Source: Rubricoccus sp038746605
GTDB taxonomy: Bacteria; Bacteroidota; Rhodothermia; Rhodothermales; Rubricoccaceae
Direction: 5' to 3'
Length of the DNA stretch: 64,000 nt
Assembly (NCBI GenBank): GCA_038746605.1
Contig: JBCDKM010000008.1
Location: 62,001-126,000, forward strand
Below the pieces are notes generated by a model that worked only from the letters and a program-made list of their open reading frames with translations, ran no database searches and was not told the DNA's origin. How positions within the stretch are numbered: position 1 is the stretch's first letter; each line of letters starts with the position of its first letter. Shown here piece after piece: positions 34,100-41,914 of the stretch. The position numbers and the translations under genes are program-made.

Positions 34100-34501
34100 C
34101 TAGAACGCCCCGATGACCGCGCCCGCGATGGTGTAGTACGCCACGTGGTAGCCCGCGTTGATCAGGTACAGCGCGAAGGACTTCTGCTCGAACAGGTAGG
34201 TCACGCCCATCCCCGTGGCGACCCACGCCGCGCCGACGCCCAGGCCGGTTAGTGCACCCTCCCCAGGGCCCGCCTCCGGCGCGATGAGCACCGTCAGCAC
34301 GATCACCGCGATGGCCTGCAACACGAACGTCCCGCCGTAGGTCGCGGCCATGTTGCTGGTCTGAATCTCCTCGTTCGTGATCCCGACGAGTGCCTGCCAG
34401 CGCTTTCCGAAGAGCAGCGGGCCGTACCAGACGGCGCCGAGGGCGAAGGCGGACGCGGTGGCGACGAAGACAGCGATCCAGTTGACGGCGGAGAGGTCCA
34501 T
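34100..34501 (-). CDS. DUF1761 membrane protein
   Basis: A 133-residue protein with four transmembrane helices. VNWIAVFVATASAFALGAVWYGPLLFGKRWQALVG is the family signature. It ends with GYHVAYYTIAGAVIGAF. Common in Bacteroidota; role unknown. Confidence 0.88.
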   Translation of the reverse strand: MDLSAVNWIAVFVATASAFALGAVWYGPLLFGKRWQALVGITNEEIQTSNMAATYGGTFVLQAIAVIVLTVLIAPEAGPGEGALTGLGVGAAWVATGMGVTYLFEQKSFALYLINAGYHVAYYTIAGAVIGAF

Positions 34502-34578
34502 GAGGCGCGGGGTAGGGGAGACCAGAGGGTACCGGGGAATCCCCGGGGGCGCCAGATGTGCGGATGCCGTGCCCCTGC

Positions 34579-34598
34579 CCGCCTCGGCACCGAGACGG
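34579..34598. repeat. CCGCCTCGG palindrome, short form, with detached TGA
   Basis: Right arm has one mismatch (CCGAGACGG). A TGA on the minus strand (34605-34607) lies exactly 6 bases away although no gene ends there; the flanking genes are both start-side. The TGA therefore looks like part of the element. Confidence 0.85.
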
Positions 34599-34700
34599 AG
34601 GGACTCAAGGTGGGCACCCCGGGCCGATCCCGCGACCTCGCGCCGCACTGGAACGCCGCGACCTCCGCCGGTTCCAACCGCTGAACCTCCATCGTACATC

Positions 34701-36293
34701 ATGCCTCCGCCCGTCGTCTGGTGGCTGAAGAAGGACTTCCGCCTCGCAGACAACCCTGCGCTCCTCGCGGCCCTGGACGCGGGAGAGCGCGTCCTCCCGG
34801 TCTTCCTCTTCGAGCCCGCCGTGCTGGAATCTGAGGAGACGAGCGGCTTCCACGTCGCGGCGTGGTGCGAGGCGCTGACCGATCTCCGCGCTCGGTTGGC
34901 GGTCCATGGTGGCGGGGTCCTCGCGATGCACGGTGACGCCATCGAGGCGCTCGCGCAGCTCCGTGCGGCGACGGGCTTCACCGAGATGCACTCGCACGAG
35001 GAGACCGGCTCCAGCGTGACGTATGGGCGCGACCGGGCCGTCGCGGCGTGGTGCGGTGCGAACGGAGTGGCGTGGCACGAGCATCGCCAGACGGGCGTCT
35101 TCCGGGGCCTTCGCGACCGCAACCAGCGCAGTGCGCGCTGGAACGCCTTCACCGGTGGGGGACCGCTCCCGACGCCTCCGCCTCGCGACCTCGCCCGCCT
35201 CGGCACCGAGGCGGAGCCCCTCGGGCTGGAGGGGCCGCTCACACCCGAGCGGTTCGGCCATCCGCTCACGGACGCGCAGCGGGAGCACCGGCAGCCGGTC
35301 AGTGAGACGGCCGCGCGTGAGACACTGGACGACTTCCTCTGGAACCGAGGCCAGTGCTATTCCGGCGGTATCTCGTCCCCCAACCGTGCCTTCGTGTGCG
35401 GCTCGCGGCTCTCGGTCCACTTCGCGTGGGGCACACTCACGGGCCGTGCCGCCTATCGTGCCACGATGGACCGCCTCCGTACCCTCCAGGGCGACCCCGA
35501 CCCCGAGGCGAAGCGCTGGCGGAAGTCGCTCACCAGCTTCAAAAGCCGCCTCCACTGGCGCGACCACTTCATCCAACGCCTGGAGACGGAGCCGCAGATG
35601 GAGTTCGAGGCGCTCAACCCCGCTTACGATACTCTCCCGACGCCCGGCGATGCGCACTTCGAGGCGTGGTTCGAGGGCCGAACCGGCTGGCCCCTCGTGG
35701 ACGCGTGCATGCGCTGCGCCCACACCACCGGCTTTCTCAACTTCCGCATGCGCGCGATGGTCACGAGCGCGGCGGTCCACAGCCTCCGCATCGGCTGGCG
35801 GAAGCTGGTCTATCCCGTCGCGGGGATCTGGGCGGACTACGAGCCGGGCATCCACCTCTCGCAGACGCAGATGCAGGCGGGTGTCGTGGGCATCAACCAA
35901 CTCCGCGTGTACTCGCCGCATAAGCAACTCGCGGATCACGACCCGGAGGCCGTCTTCGTCAAGACGTGGGTGCCGGAGTTGGCCGATCTCCCGTCCGAGG
36001 CGATCCACCACCACCACGAGCGCCCCGTGGACGGCTACCCCACGCCACTCGTGAATTGGGCGACCTCCTCGAAGGAGATGAAGGCGGACTACTACGCCAT
36101 CAAGCGGACGCCGGAGGCGAAGGCCCATGCCTCGCGCGTCTACGAGCGGCACGGCTCGCGCCGACGCGCGGAGAGCCGCACGTGGAAGAGCACCACCGGC
36201 CGCCGCTCCCGCACCGACGGTCCCACGAAGACATCGCCCGCGAAGAAGAAACCGGCGAACGGCACGCTTCCACTCTTCCCGGACGAGCCGTGA
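34701..36293 (+). CDS. cryptochrome/DNA photolyase family protein
   Basis: A 530-residue protein. The N-terminal photolyase alpha/beta domain (1-160) starts VVWWLKKDFRLADNPALLAAL. The helical FAD-binding domain (about 200-480) includes WRDHFIQRLE, GWPLVDACMRCAHTTGFLNFRMRAMVTSAA, WADYEPGIHLSQTQMQAGVVGIN and VYSPHKQLADHDPEAVFVKTWVPEL. The last region resembles the photolyase-like family PhrB/FeS-BCP neighbours and plant-like cryptochromes, so the exact subclass is open. The tail (490-530) is basic and low complexity. A palindromic element encodes the linker between domains. The next gene is a second photolyase. Confidence 0.88.
   Translation: MPPPVVWWLKKDFRLADNPALLAALDAGERVLPVFLFEPAVLESEETSGFHVAAWCEALTDLRARLAVHGGGVLAMHGDAIEALAQLRAATGFTEMHSHEETGSSVTYGRDRAVAAWCGANGVAWHEHRQTGVFRGLRDRNQRSARWNAFTGGGPLPTPPPRDLARLGTEAEPLGLEGPLTPERFGHPLTDAQREHRQPVSETAARETLDDFLWNRGQCYSGGISSPNRAFVCGSRLSVHFAWGTLTGRAAYRATMDRLRTLQGDPDPEAKRWRKSLTSFKSRLHWRDHFIQRLETEPQMEFEALNPAYDTLPTPGDAHFEAWFEGRTGWPLVDACMRCAHTTGFLNFRMRAMVTSAAVHSLRIGWRKLVYPVAGIWADYEPGIHLSQTQMQAGVVGINQLRVYSPHKQLADHDPEAVFVKTWVPELADLPSEAIHHHHERPVDGYPTPLVNWATSSKEMKADYYAIKRTPEAKAHASRVYERHGSRRRAESRTWKSTTGRRSRTDGPTKTSPAKKKPANGTLPLFPDEP
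35195..35214. repeat. CCGCCTCGG palindrome inside the photolyase gene
   Basis: Perfect 9-bp arms, read as ARLGTEAEP at about residues 164-172, in the Pro-rich linker between the N-terminal and FAD domains (PPPRDLARLGTEAEPLG). Confidence 0.88.
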
Positions 36294-36314
36294 GGAGGAC
36301 CGGGCTGGCTCCCC

Positions 36315-36361
36315 CCGCCTCGGCACCCGCGTCGCCCGCCCCGACGTTTCTCCCGAGGCGG
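36315..36361. repeat. CCGCCTCGG palindrome, extended loop, touching a start codon
   Basis: Arms are perfect, 29 bases apart. The right flank GGCAGAGTCATGA is the usual arm extension, and the ATG at 36370 of the next gene lies within it. The element therefore sits between the photolyase stop and the second photolyase start. Confidence 0.8.
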
Positions 36362-36369
36362 GCAGAGTC

Positions 36370-37827
36370 ATGACGCCGGTCGAGATCCTGCGCCTCCGCA
36401 CGCGGCGCCTGACCAGGCATCCGGTCGCCACTGGCGACTATGTGCTCTGCTGGCTCCAGCAGGCCCTCCGCGCAGAAGAAAACCCGGCCCTCGACGCTGC
36501 CATCGCGGCGGGAAACGCGCAGGGGCTGCCGGTCGTGGTGGTGCACACGCTAGAGAACCGCTACCCGCACGCGAGCGCCCGCCTCCACCGGTTCATCCTG
36601 GAGGCGAGTCGCGACCTGGAAGCAGGCAGTGAGGCGCGAGGTCTCCGGTTTGCGCGCTACGTCCGCCGAGACACGCCCGGCGCATCCGGCACGGTGGACG
36701 TGATCGCTCGCCTCGCGGAGCGAGCCGCTGCCGTCGTCCTCGGCGATGTGCCGACGTTCGTGACACGGACCTACGCCGAGCGCCTCGCGGAGCGGATCCC
36801 GCGCGCCGTCTTCGCGGTGGACGCCCGCTGCGCCGTCCCGATGAACGCCTTCGACCGGCACCATCGCACCACCAAAGGCTTCCGCGCCGCCCACACGCCC
36901 CAGCGCGTCCTCCACCTCGGCACCGACCTCCGCCAGACCCCCCAGGTGGAGTCCTTCGCGGGAGACTTGGAGATGGAACACGTCCGCCTCGGCGAGAATC
37001 TGGACGCCCTCATCGCGACGTGTGGCGTGGACCAGAGTGTCCGCCCCGTGGCGCGATGGAACGGGGCCCGGAGCGCCGCGCTCGCCCGGCTGGACGAGGC
37101 CGTGCGGACCATCGTGCCCCGTTACAAGTGGACGCGCAACAACCCCGCGCTGGAACGCAGCACCGCCGAGATCTCGCCCTGGCTCCACTTCGGCGTGCTC
37201 AGCCCTCGCGAGGTGGCGAACGCCGTCTTAGAGGCCGAGGAGCGCGGCGACCTCCATCCCGCCGCCCGCTGGAAGTTCCTCGACGAGACGCTGACCTGGC
37301 GCGAGTACTACCACCATCGCTGCCGCCACGAACCGGACGTCTCGCGATGGAGCGGTCTCCCGAAATGGGCGCGCGAGACGATGAGCGCTCACGCCTCCGA
37401 TCCGCGCCCGTGCCTCTACAGCTTGGACGAACTGATCCACGGCGAGACCGTGGACACCGTCTGGAACGCCGCCCAGAAGCAGTTCCTCGCGGACGGCTGG
37501 CTGCACAACAACCTGCGGATGTATTGGGTGAAGCAAATCCTCCGCTGGCGCCAGGATCCGCGCGAAGCCTGGGCCGCCGCCTGCTACCTCAACGACCGCC
37601 TCTCTTACGACGGCCGTGACGCCTCCACCTACGGCGGCATCCGCTGGGGCTTCGGCGAGAGCAAGCCGTACGCGGAGAAGCCGATCTATGGGGCGGTCTC
37701 GCGCAAGACCAGCGGTGCGCTGATGCGCCGCGACGGCGTCCGCGCGTGGATCACCCGCGAGGCCACGCGCGAGGTCCCCAGGGTTAACGTGCCCGAGGAC
37801 GACGTGGCCTTCGCCCCGTACCTCTGA
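36370..37827 (+). CDS. class II DNA photolyase
   Basis: A 485-residue protein resembling class II CPD photolyases. YVLCWLQQALRAEENPALDAAI and LPVVVVHTLENRYPHASARLHRFILEA form the N-terminal domain. The FAD-binding half has YKWTRNNPALERSTAEISPWLHFGVLSPREV, KFLDETLTWREYYHHRC and MYWVKQILRW. SYDGRDASTYGGIRWGFGESKPYAEKPIYG is the C-terminal signature. It repairs UV dimers with light. The start at 36370 overlaps the flank of a palindrome. Two different photolyases in tandem suggest a sunlit habitat. Confidence 0.9.
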   Translation: MTPVEILRLRTRRLTRHPVATGDYVLCWLQQALRAEENPALDAAIAAGNAQGLPVVVVHTLENRYPHASARLHRFILEASRDLEAGSEARGLRFARYVRRDTPGASGTVDVIARLAERAAAVVLGDVPTFVTRTYAERLAERIPRAVFAVDARCAVPMNAFDRHHRTTKGFRAAHTPQRVLHLGTDLRQTPQVESFAGDLEMEHVRLGENLDALIATCGVDQSVRPVARWNGARSAALARLDEAVRTIVPRYKWTRNNPALERSTAEISPWLHFGVLSPREVANAVLEAEERGDLHPAARWKFLDETLTWREYYHHRCRHEPDVSRWSGLPKWARETMSAHASDPRPCLYSLDELIHGETVDTVWNAAQKQFLADGWLHNNLRMYWVKQILRWRQDPREAWAAACYLNDRLSYDGRDASTYGGIRWGFGESKPYAEKPIYGAVSRKTSGALMRRDGVRAWITREATREVPRVNVPEDDVAFAPYL

Positions 37828-37833
37828 CCCCGT

Positions 37834-37853
37834 CCACCTCGGCACCGAGGCGG
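37834..37853. repeat. CCGCCTCGG palindrome, short form
   Basis: Left arm has one mismatch (CCACCTCGG). Begins exactly 6 bases after the photolyase stop (TGA 37825-37827). Confidence 0.88.
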
Positions 37854-37919
37854 GCAGGGGCAGGTTGAGAGGCAGGGCGCCGCGCCGTACTCTACCCGAC
37901 GCCTTCTCTCTGCAGCCTC

Positions 37920-39581
37920 ATGCGCCTCCTTCTCGGTCTTCTCCTCTGCGTGTCCCTCTCCGCCTCCGCGCAAGACTGGCTCTGGGCCCAGTCCTACGGC
38001 GGCGAGCGGTGGGACCTCGGAACGGCTGTCGCGGCCACGCCAGGCGGAGGCACCATCGTCTCCGGCACGTTCACGGATACGCTCCGCATCGGGGGGGAGA
38101 CGTACATCAATGAGAACGAGGCCGATGCCTTCGTGGCGAAGCTCGACGCGGACGGGACCGTCCTCTGGTCGCTCCGTACCAGCGGCCGGAAGCAGCCGAA
38201 CGTGCAGACGGTCCTCGTGGACGAAGGAGGAGAGATCTACCTCGCCGGGCGGTTCATGGGCAACACGAGGTTCGGGGACATCCTCGTCGAGAGCGCGGGC
38301 AACAGCGACGCGTTCGTAGTCAAGCTGTCGCCAGGAGGAGAGGTGGTGTGGGCGCGAGGGTACGGGGGCAAGATGGCAGAGGCCGGGACCGCTCTCGCGC
38401 TCGGGGACAACGGACATCTATTCCTCGCGGGCGGCTTCAACACCGAAGGCAGCATCGGCCCCTTCGCTTACGAAGTTGGGGCTGGAAGTGCCGGCGGGTA
38501 CATCGCGACCCTCGAAGCAGCAGACGGAGAGGTACTGGACGCGGTCGGTCTGACGGTAGACGACGCTCTCGGTGGGGGCGGGGGCGTCTCTCACCTCATC
38601 CCTGATGGCGAGGGGGGTGTCTACGCGGCAGGCTCGTTCCACTTCTCGCTCGTTCTCGGGTCCACGACGTTCCGAAGCCAGAGCGAGACACAGCGCAACA
38701 GCTTCATCGCGCGGCTGGCGGCGGACGGGACGCTGCGCTGGACGCGGGTCCTCACCAGCGACGAGCAAGTCGTACCGCTCGCGCTGGATGTGGACGCCTC
38801 GGGCAACCTGCTCGCCCTCGGATATTTCTGGGCGCGAGACGGTTCCGCGACTGCGACCCTGGATCCACTCTCGGTCGATGGAACGGCACCGTCCAACACC
38901 TTCCTCGCCCGTCTTTCGCCGAACGGAGAGCCCGCGTGGATCCGCACGGTCGGGGAAGGGCGGCACCTCTGGGCCGAGGACCTTCGCGCGGACCCGGAGG
39001 GCGGGGCCTACGTCACAGGGCGATTCCTCGGAGAGACGACGTTCGGCGTGACCGACCTGACGAGTGCCGGAGGCTACGACGCCTTCGCGGGATATCTCCG
39101 CGCGGACGGTGAACCCGAGTGGGCCGTCCCCATCGGGGGACCGAGTGACGATGCCTTCGGGGGGCTCTCCATCGACGCGTCCGGAGGTCTCGTCGTCTCT
39201 GGATCTTTCCGTGAGACCGTCATCGTGGGCAGTACCACGCTGGAGAGTGCGGGCAACGTGGACATGCTGTTCGCCCGCCTCGGGAGCGTCGTGGTGGCGG
39301 CGGAGCCGCCGCCTGCGGTGAGGTCGCTGGTGCTCTCGGCGCCCCGTCCGCACCCTGCCCGAGGCGGAGTGGAGATGACACTTCGCGTGGACCGGTTGCA
39401 GCCGGTCCGTGTCGTGCTGGTGGACGCGCTCGGTCGAGACGTGCAGGTCCTCTTCGAGGGGATCCCCGCGAGCACGCGAACGCTCCAGATCGACACCGCA
39501 GACCTCGCGCCAGGGCGCTACGCGGTGCGTGCGGTTTCGCCGCTCGGCGATACCAGCCAGCCGCTCGTCGTGACTCGCTGA
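37920..39581 (+). CDS. T9SS-exported SBBP/beta-propeller-like repeat protein
   Basis: A 553-residue protein with signal peptide MRLLLGLLLCVSLSASAQ. About seven 50-residue repeats follow the pattern GG..Y..G.F.....G........G..D.F.AKL...G...W....GG, as in SBBP and beta-propeller proteins (first WAQSYGGERWDLGTAVAA, last IVGSTTLESAGNVDMLFARL). The C-terminal 90 residues (LVLSAPRPHPARGGVEMTL, VVLVDALGRDVQVLFEG, LAPGRYAVRA and SQPLVVTR) form a type A T9SS sorting domain. This shows the type IX system operates in this organism. Ligand unknown. Confidence 0.9.
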   Translation: MRLLLGLLLCVSLSASAQDWLWAQSYGGERWDLGTAVAATPGGGTIVSGTFTDTLRIGGETYINENEADAFVAKLDADGTVLWSLRTSGRKQPNVQTVLVDEGGEIYLAGRFMGNTRFGDILVESAGNSDAFVVKLSPGGEVVWARGYGGKMAEAGTALALGDNGHLFLAGGFNTEGSIGPFAYEVGAGSAGGYIATLEAADGEVLDAVGLTVDDALGGGGGVSHLIPDGEGGVYAAGSFHFSLVLGSTTFRSQSETQRNSFIARLAADGTLRWTRVLTSDEQVVPLALDVDASGNLLALGYFWARDGSATATLDPLSVDGTAPSNTFLARLSPNGEPAWIRTVGEGRHLWAEDLRADPEGGAYVTGRFLGETTFGVTDLTSAGGYDAFAGYLRADGEPEWAVPIGGPSDDAFGGLSIDASGGLVVSGSFRETVIVGSTTLESAGNVDMLFARLGSVVVAAEPPPAVRSLVLSAPRPHPARGGVEMTLRVDRLQPVRVVLVDALGRDVQVLFEGIPASTRTLQIDTADLAPGRYAVRAVSPLGDTSQPLVVTR

Positions 39582-39599
39582 GGTGCTCGTACCGACTGT

Positions 39600-39615
39600 C
39601 CGTCTCGCGAGGCGG
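39600..39615. repeat. degenerate CCGCCTCGG palindrome
   Basis: CCGTCTCG-CGAGGCGG, arms fused without spacer and one mismatch. Lies 18 bases past the T9SS protein stop. Confidence 0.5.
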
Positions 39616-39656
39616 AGCCGGGCAGGGCGGTGATGCCCACAGCGTAGATTCTTGCG

Positions 39657-40043
39657 ATGCCCGACTGGCCCGCGCTCTACGATTCTTGGCACCGCGCTCC
39701 TGACGGTGAGTCTCGCCATGCAGCGATTCAGAATGCGCAGCGAGCCGTCGCCGTCCCGTCTCCAGAGCGTTGGGACTGGCTCTGCGCAGCGCTGGAGGAT
39801 TCTGAGCGCCGACGGTTTGTCGCGCGAGTGTTTCACTGTCAACCCGTGCCGAACGCTCTTTTCGAGCCCATGCTTCGCGCCGTTCTGGAGGAAGACGCGA
39901 GCAGCTGCCGGTCGTTCCTCCATCCTCTTATCGGGACGTTTGGGCTGGAGGCGGTTCGAGAACGTCTGCGTGAATGGCGACCGCCGCGAGACGTCATGGG
40001 CCGAGTCGCGTACTGGCTTCGCCCCGTGCCTCTCCGGCGATAG
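39657..40043 (+). CDS. small cytoplasmic protein of unknown function
   Basis: A 128-residue all-helical protein starting MPDWPALYDSWHRAPDGES. Contains RWDWLCAALEDSERRRFVARVF, NALFEPMLRAVLEED and SFLHPLIGTFGLEAVRERL, suggestive of HEAT-like helices. No signal peptide. No family recognised. Confidence 0.65.
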   Translation: MPDWPALYDSWHRAPDGESRHAAIQNAQRAVAVPSPERWDWLCAALEDSERRRFVARVFHCQPVPNALFEPMLRAVLEEDASSCRSFLHPLIGTFGLEAVRERLREWRPPRDVMGRVAYWLRPVPLRR

Positions 40044-40049
40044 GTCGTC

Positions 40050-40069
40050 CCGCCTCGGTGCCGAGGCGG
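40050..40069. repeat. CCGCCTCGG palindrome, short form, perfect arms
   Basis: Begins exactly 6 bases after the upstream stop (TAG 40041-40043). The right flank GCAGAGTCAGA is the usual extension. Confidence 0.9.
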
Positions 40070-40160
40070 GCAGAGTCAGATCGGTTCGGGTTGCGCACCC
40101 CTTGCACTGGCGAGGACCCAGACGCACCTTCCTCCACGCCTCCACGCCTCCACGCCTCCT

Positions 40161-41810
40161 ATGCCGCACGCCCTCGCCGGCCAGATTGTCCCGCCCTCGC
40201 GCGTCCCCAATATCCCGCGCCTCGTCGCGGCGTACTACACCCGCCAGCCAGACGCCGACGACCCCGCCGAGCGCGTCGCTTTTGGCACCTCCGGCCATCG
40301 CGGTTCCTCTCTCGACGGGCGGTTCAACGAGGCGCACGTGCTCGCCGTGAGTCAGGCTCTCGTGGAGTACCGGCGCGATGCAGGGATCGACGGGCCGTTG
40401 ATCGTCGGGATGGATACGCACGCGCTCTCGGAGGCGGCATTCACGAGTGCGCTGGAAGTTTTCGCGGCGAACGGCGTGACGGTCATCATCCAGGGAGGGC
40501 GCGGCTTCACCCCGACGCCCGCGGTCTCGCACGCCATTCTCGCGCACAACCGGCGACGGACCGAGGGACTGGCGGACGGCGTGGTCATCACGCCGAGTCA
40601 TAACCCGCCCGAGGATGGCGGCTTCAAGTACAACCCGCCATCGGGTGGCCCGGCCGGGGGCGAGATCACCGGCCCAGTGCAGGACCGCGCCAATGAGATC
40701 CTCGCGCGGGGCCTCGCGGAGGTCAGGCGCACCACGTTCCGGCGCGCCCTCGCGGCGGATACGACCCATGAGCGCGACCTCGTCCGCCCCTACGTGGACG
40801 ACCTCGCGAACGTCCTGGATCTGGACGCCGTGCGCGAGGCGGGCGTGCGCATCGGTGTGGATCCGATGGGTGGCGCGGCCATCGCGTACTGGGCGCCCAT
40901 CGCGGAGACCTACGGGCTGGATCTGGAGGTGGTCAACCCGCGCGTAGACCCCGCCTTCGCGTTCATGCGCATCGACGGCGACGGCAAGATCCGCATGGAC
41001 TGCTCGTCTCCTCACGCGATGGCGGGCCTCGTGGAGCTTCAGAGTCAGTACGGCATCGCGTTCGGCAACGACCCCGACGCGGACCGGCACGGGATCGTCG
41101 CGCCGAGCAGTGGGCTGATGAACCCGAACCACTTCCTTGCGGTCGCGGTGGAGTACCTCTGCACGCACCGGCCAGACTGGCCCGAGGGCGCCGCCATCGG
41201 CAAGACGCTCGTGTCTTCCTCTATGATCGACCGCGTGGTGGCGTCGCTGGGGCGTCGGCTGGCGGAAGTACCCGTCGGGTTCAAGTGGTTCGTGGACGGT
41301 CTCGTGAACGGTACGATGGCGTTCGGTGGCGAGGAGAGTGCGGGCGCCTCGTTCCTCCGCAAAGACGGCACGGTCTGGACGACCGACAAAGACGGGATCC
41401 TCCTCGGGCTGCTGGCGGCCGAGATCACCGCCGTCACCGGGCGCGATCCCGGCGAGCGCTACGCTGCTCTCGAAGAGCGCTTCGGCAGCCCCACCTACGC
41501 CCGCCTCGATGTACCCGCCAGCCGGGAGCAGAAGGCGGTTCTCAAAGACCTCTCGCCCGAGGCGGTCCGCGCCGACACTCTCGCAGGCGATCTCGTGACC
41601 GCCACGCTCACCCGCGCCCCGGCGAACGACGCCCCCATCGGCGGGCTCAAGGTGACGACCGAGAACGGCTGGTTCGCCGCGCGGCCCTCGGGCACGGAGG
41701 ACGTGTACAAGATCTACGCGGAGAGCTTCCGAGGCGCCGATCACCTCGCGAGGCTCCAGGCCGAGGCGCAGGAGGTGGTGCAGGACGCCTTCGCATCGGC
41801 AGGCGTTTGA
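40161..41810 (+). CDS. pgm: alpha-D-glucose phosphate-specific phosphoglucomutase
   Basis: A 549-residue enzyme that interconverts glucose 1-phosphate and glucose 6-phosphate. FGTSGHRGSS is near the N terminus, VVITPSHNPPEDGGFKYNP carries the phosphoserine, and NDPDADRHGIV binds Mg. GEESAGASF is the sugar-specificity loop and RPSGTEDVYKIYAE binds phosphate. This is the bacterial Pgm family of about 546 residues. It links glycogen, trehalose or nucleotide sugars to glycolysis. Confidence 0.96.
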   Translation: MPHALAGQIVPPSRVPNIPRLVAAYYTRQPDADDPAERVAFGTSGHRGSSLDGRFNEAHVLAVSQALVEYRRDAGIDGPLIVGMDTHALSEAAFTSALEVFAANGVTVIIQGGRGFTPTPAVSHAILAHNRRRTEGLADGVVITPSHNPPEDGGFKYNPPSGGPAGGEITGPVQDRANEILARGLAEVRRTTFRRALAADTTHERDLVRPYVDDLANVLDLDAVREAGVRIGVDPMGGAAIAYWAPIAETYGLDLEVVNPRVDPAFAFMRIDGDGKIRMDCSSPHAMAGLVELQSQYGIAFGNDPDADRHGIVAPSSGLMNPNHFLAVAVEYLCTHRPDWPEGAAIGKTLVSSSMIDRVVASLGRRLAEVPVGFKWFVDGLVNGTMAFGGEESAGASFLRKDGTVWTTDKDGILLGLLAAEITAVTGRDPGERYAALEERFGSPTYARLDVPASREQKAVLKDLSPEAVRADTLAGDLVTATLTRAPANDAPIGGLKVTTENGWFAARPSGTEDVYKIYAESFRGADHLARLQAEAQEVVQDAFASAGV

Positions 41811-41816
41811 CCCGCC

Positions 41817-41850
41817 CCGCCTCGGTGGGCCCACGGAGACACGGAGGCGG
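41817..41850. repeat. CCGCCTCGG palindrome, long form
   Basis: Left arm perfect, right arm CGGAGGCGG, 16-base centre. Begins exactly 6 bases after the pgm stop (TGA 41808-41810). Confidence 0.87.
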
Positions 41851-41914
41851 GCAGGGCCGGTTGGGCGAACGGAGGTCAGCGTCGGTAGTCTGTCCGTTCT
41901 TCTCCGCACTGCCG

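Noticed and set aside
38418..41909. A very long open frame on the minus strand opposite the T9SS protein and phosphoglucomutase
   Set aside because: It is antisense to well-supported genes and has low-complexity Arg/His/Val content from GC-rich third positions. Similar antisense frames at 2002-3582, 18713-20329, 31828-34116 and 34605-36431 were rejected for the same reason.
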